NCBI GenBank assembly: GCA_035500775.1
Contig: DATJWY010000236.1
Span: 1 to 7,326, forward strand
Source: DATJWY01 sp035500775
Lineage (GTDB): Bacteria > Pseudomonadota > Alphaproteobacteria > Acetobacterales > Acetobacteraceae
Length of the DNA stretch: 7,326 nt
Direction of reading: 5' to 3'
Position 1 is the stretch's first letter. Every line of letters starts with the position of its first letter. The translations under genes and the position numbers were made by a program. Below, in pieces: positions 5,709-7,326 of this stretch. The notes below the pieces were generated by a model, which was given only the letters and a program-made list of their open reading frames with translations, had not been told where the DNA came from and searched no databases.

Positions 5709-7190
5709 ATGCCGCAGGCGATGACGGCCCCGCGGACGGGCCAGACCGCCCCCCAACGCCCGCTCCCCCTCGCGCCCGCCGCCGGCGCGTCCGCTACCGG
5801 CTTGCCCCCCGCCGGCTCGCGGATCGCGCGCGGACTCGCCGCGTTCGGCGATTGGCTTGGGCGGCATCGCGGCGCCATCCAGGCGGTGCAATGGGGCATG
5901 ATCGCCGCCTACATCCTGCTGGTCGCGGTTCCCGCCTTCCTGCCCTTGCCGCCCGGCAGCGCGCATATCTGGTCGAACCTCGTCCTGTTCGCGCAATTCG
6001 CCTTCTGGGGCCTGTGGTGGCCGTTCGTGCTGCTCAGCATGGTGCTGGTCGGGCGCAGCTGGTGCGGCATCTTCTGCCCGGAGGGCGCGCTCAGCGAGTT
6101 CGCCAGCCGCCGCAGCCTCGGCCGGGCGGTGCCACGCTGGCTCTCCTGGCGCGGCTGGCCGTTCGTCGCCTTCGCCGGCACGACGATCTACGGCCAGATG
6201 GTCAGCGTGTACCAATATCCGCGCCCGGCGCTGCTGATCCTCGGCGGCTCTACCCTGGCAGCGATCGCGGTCGGGCTGGTCTATGGCCGGGACAAGCGGG
6301 TCTGGTGCCGCTACCTCTGCCCGGTGAACGGCGTGTTCGCGCTGCTCGCCAAGCTGGCGCCGGTGAGCTTCCAGGTGGACAATGCCGCCTGGGACGCCTC
6401 GCGCCGCGCCGGTATCGCCCCGGGCACGGTGTCCTGCGCGCCGCTCGTGCCCATCCGCACCATGCGCGGCGCCAGCGCCTGCCATATGTGCGGCCGGTGC
6501 AGCGGCTTCCGCGGCGCGGTGCAACTCGCCCCGCGCGCCCCGAACCATGAGATCGTGGCCGTCGCCGGCGAGCGGGCCAATCCGTGGGAAACGGCGCTGA
6601 TCCTGTTCGGCCTGATGGGCCTCGCCGCCGGTGCCTTCGCCTGGTCGGCGAGCCCCTGGTATGTGGAGGCGAAGCAATTCCTGGCCGAGCGACTCATCGA
6701 TGCCGGGGTGCTCTGGCCGCTCGAACGCTCCGCCCCCTGGTGGCTGCTCACCAACTACCCGGCGCGCAATGACACCATGACGCTGCTCGATGGCGGCATG
6801 CTGCTCGCCTATATCGGCGCGACGGGGCTGACGATCGGCCTCGCCGGCTCGGCGCTGCTGGCGCTCGGCCTCGGCGCCGGCCGCGCCTGGTCCTGGGCGC
6901 GCTTCCACCATCTGGCGCAGGCGCTGATCCCGCTGGCCGGGGCCGGCGTGTTCCTCGGCCTCAGCGCCACCACGGTCAGCCTGCTGCGCGGCGAGGGGCT
7001 GGACGTGCCGGGGCTGCTGGGAATCCGCGCAATGCTGCTGGCGGGGGCGACGCTGTGGTCAGTCTGGCTCGGCTGGCGGATCGCCGGCGGGTTCGCGCGG
7101 GGCGCACGGCGCGGCGCGGTGACGCTCGGTGTCGCCGGGGCGTGCGGCGTCTCGGTGCTGAGCTGGGTGATGTTGTTCTGGGTTTGGTGA
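5709..7190 (+). CDS. ftrD: Polytopic 4Fe-4S membrane protein (FtrD, NapH-like)
   Basis: A 493-residue inner-membrane protein with about eight or nine hydrophobic segments (for example 57-78, 88-115, 174-193, 293-313, 361-390, 399-420, 436-460, 470-491). Two CxxxCP motifs lie next to helices, CGIFCPEGA (119-127) and CRYLCPVNG (200-208). A ferredoxin-like cluster CHMCGRCSG (258-266) follows, with C243 nearby. The third motif has no cysteine at the usual fourth position (R268 follows SGF), so C243 may complete that cluster. This is the FtrD/NapH polyferredoxin type, thought to pass on electrons released when FtrB oxidises Fe2+. The N-terminal 40 residues are Pro/Ala-rich and likely cytoplasmic. 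AAGGAG (5694-5699) overlaps the ftrB stop and sits 9 bases before ATG, showing one operon. A GC-rich hairpin follows 8 bases after the TGA. Confidence 0.93.
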   Translation: MPQAMTAPRTGQTAPQRPLPLAPAAGASATGLPPAGSRIARGLAAFGDWLGRHRGAIQAVQWGMIAAYILLVAVPAFLPLPPGSAHIWSNLVLFAQFAFWGLWWPFVLLSMVLVGRSWCGIFCPEGALSEFASRRSLGRAVPRWLSWRGWPFVAFAGTTIYGQMVSVYQYPRPALLILGGSTLAAIAVGLVYGRDKRVWCRYLCPVNGVFALLAKLAPVSFQVDNAAWDASRRAGIAPGTVSCAPLVPIRTMRGASACHMCGRCSGFRGAVQLAPRAPNHEIVAVAGERANPWETALILFGLMGLAAGAFAWSASPWYVEAKQFLAERLIDAGVLWPLERSAPWWLLTNYPARNDTMTLLDGGMLLAYIGATGLTIGLAGSALLALGLGAGRAWSWARFHHLAQALIPLAGAGVFLGLSATTVSLLRGEGLDVPGLLGIRAMLLAGATLWSVWLGWRIAGGFARGARRGAVTLGVAGACGVSVLSWVMLFWVW

Positions 7191-7196
7191 AAGGAA

Positions 7197-7224
7197 GGCC
7201 AGGGGCTCCGCCCCTGGACCCCGC
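7197..7224. repeat. REP-like hairpin just after ftrD, inverted copy
   Basis: Arms CCAGGGGC (7199-7206) and GCCCCTGG (7210-7217) around TCC form an 8-base-pair GC stem beginning 8 bases after the ftrD stop. With the flanking GGCC and ACCCCGC this is the reverse complement, with one difference, of 7289-7316 (GCGGGGTC...CCTGGCC). It may help end the ftrABD transcript or protect its 3' end, although no T-run follows. Confidence 0.65.
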
Positions 7225-7225
7225 A

Positions 7226-7240
7226 AAAGGCTAAGCCTTT
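7226..7240. terminator. Weak hairpin AAAGGC-TAA-GCCTTT after ftrD
   Basis: A perfect 6-base-pair stem (7226-7231 / 7235-7240) with A-rich 5' and T-rich 3' ends lies 35 bases after the ftrD stop, between two inverted REP-like copies. The shape is like a short bidirectional intrinsic terminator, but the stem is weak and only three T residues end it. Confidence 0.3.
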
Positions 7241-7264
7241 GGAATCCTTTACTGAAAGTGATCG

Positions 7265-7316
7265 GGGGTCTGGGGCCTCAAGGCCCCAGCGGGGTCCTGG
7301 GGCGGAGCCCCTGGCC
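7265..7316. repeat. REP-like double-palindrome repeat, right copy
   Basis: A direct-orientation copy of the block at 46-96. The first hairpin has arms CTGGGGCC (7270-7277) and GGCCCCAG (7282-7289) around TCAA. The second has arms GGGGC (7299-7303) and GCCCC (7307-7311) around GGA, with an outer T-T mismatch where the left copy pairs perfectly. Differences between the copies fall mostly in loops, as expected if structure is conserved. Confidence 0.75.
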
Positions 7317-7326
7317 TTACCCAAAA

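Noticed and set aside
5511..6911. 466-codon minus-strand open frame opposite ftrB and ftrD
   Set aside because: It is a shadow of the ftrD reading frame with Arg/Ala/Gly-rich translation and no plausible domain.

Overview
The window is very GC-rich DNA, densely packed with genes and with strongly GC-biased third codon positions. Gene content and GC-rich palindromic intergenic repeats suggest a high-GC alphaproteobacterium, perhaps Acetobacteraceae/Rhodospirillales. The taxonomic call is inference; no rRNA or other phylogenetic marker is present.

Layout. Positions 1-126 hold palindromic REP-like repeats. On the minus strand, reading right to left, come an FTR1-family iron permease (ftrC, 4584-3739), an unrecognised three-helix membrane-anchored protein (3563-2361), a CobW-family GTPase/metallochaperone (2189-1182) and a WD40 beta-propeller protein (1185-127). 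The last two overlap by 4 bases (GTGA). On the plus strand, starting from a 176-base divergent intergenic region, come ftrA (4761-5297, P19/Tp34-type periplasmic iron-binding protein), ftrB (5315-5695, cupredoxin-like periplasmic protein) and ftrD (5709-7190, polytopic iron-sulphur protein of the NapH/FtrD type). Repeats of the same family as the left end close the window (7197-7316).

How it fits together. ftrA, ftrB, ftrC and ftrD make a complete FtrABCD-type ferrous-iron uptake system: FtrA captures iron in the periplasm, FtrB is proposed to help oxidise Fe2+, FtrC carries iron through the inner membrane with its two RExxE motifs, and FtrD is proposed to handle the electrons. Here ftrC is split from ftrABD and transcribed divergently. 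Between them lies the most striking non-coding structure of the window: two 19-bp Fur-box-like palindromes, ATTGCAAATCGTTTGCAAT (4648-4666) and a diverged copy at 4689-4707, inside a tandem duplication of about 42 bp, plus a third inverted repeat (4618-4638). This looks like one metal-responsive control region serving both arms. The CobW GTPase and WD40 protein form a separate, translationally coupled pair that may also concern metal homeostasis.

No tRNA, rRNA, CRISPR array, transposase or phage gene is visible. The least explained gene is the 400-residue protein at 2361-3563. No stretch of 300 bases or more lacks a gene.
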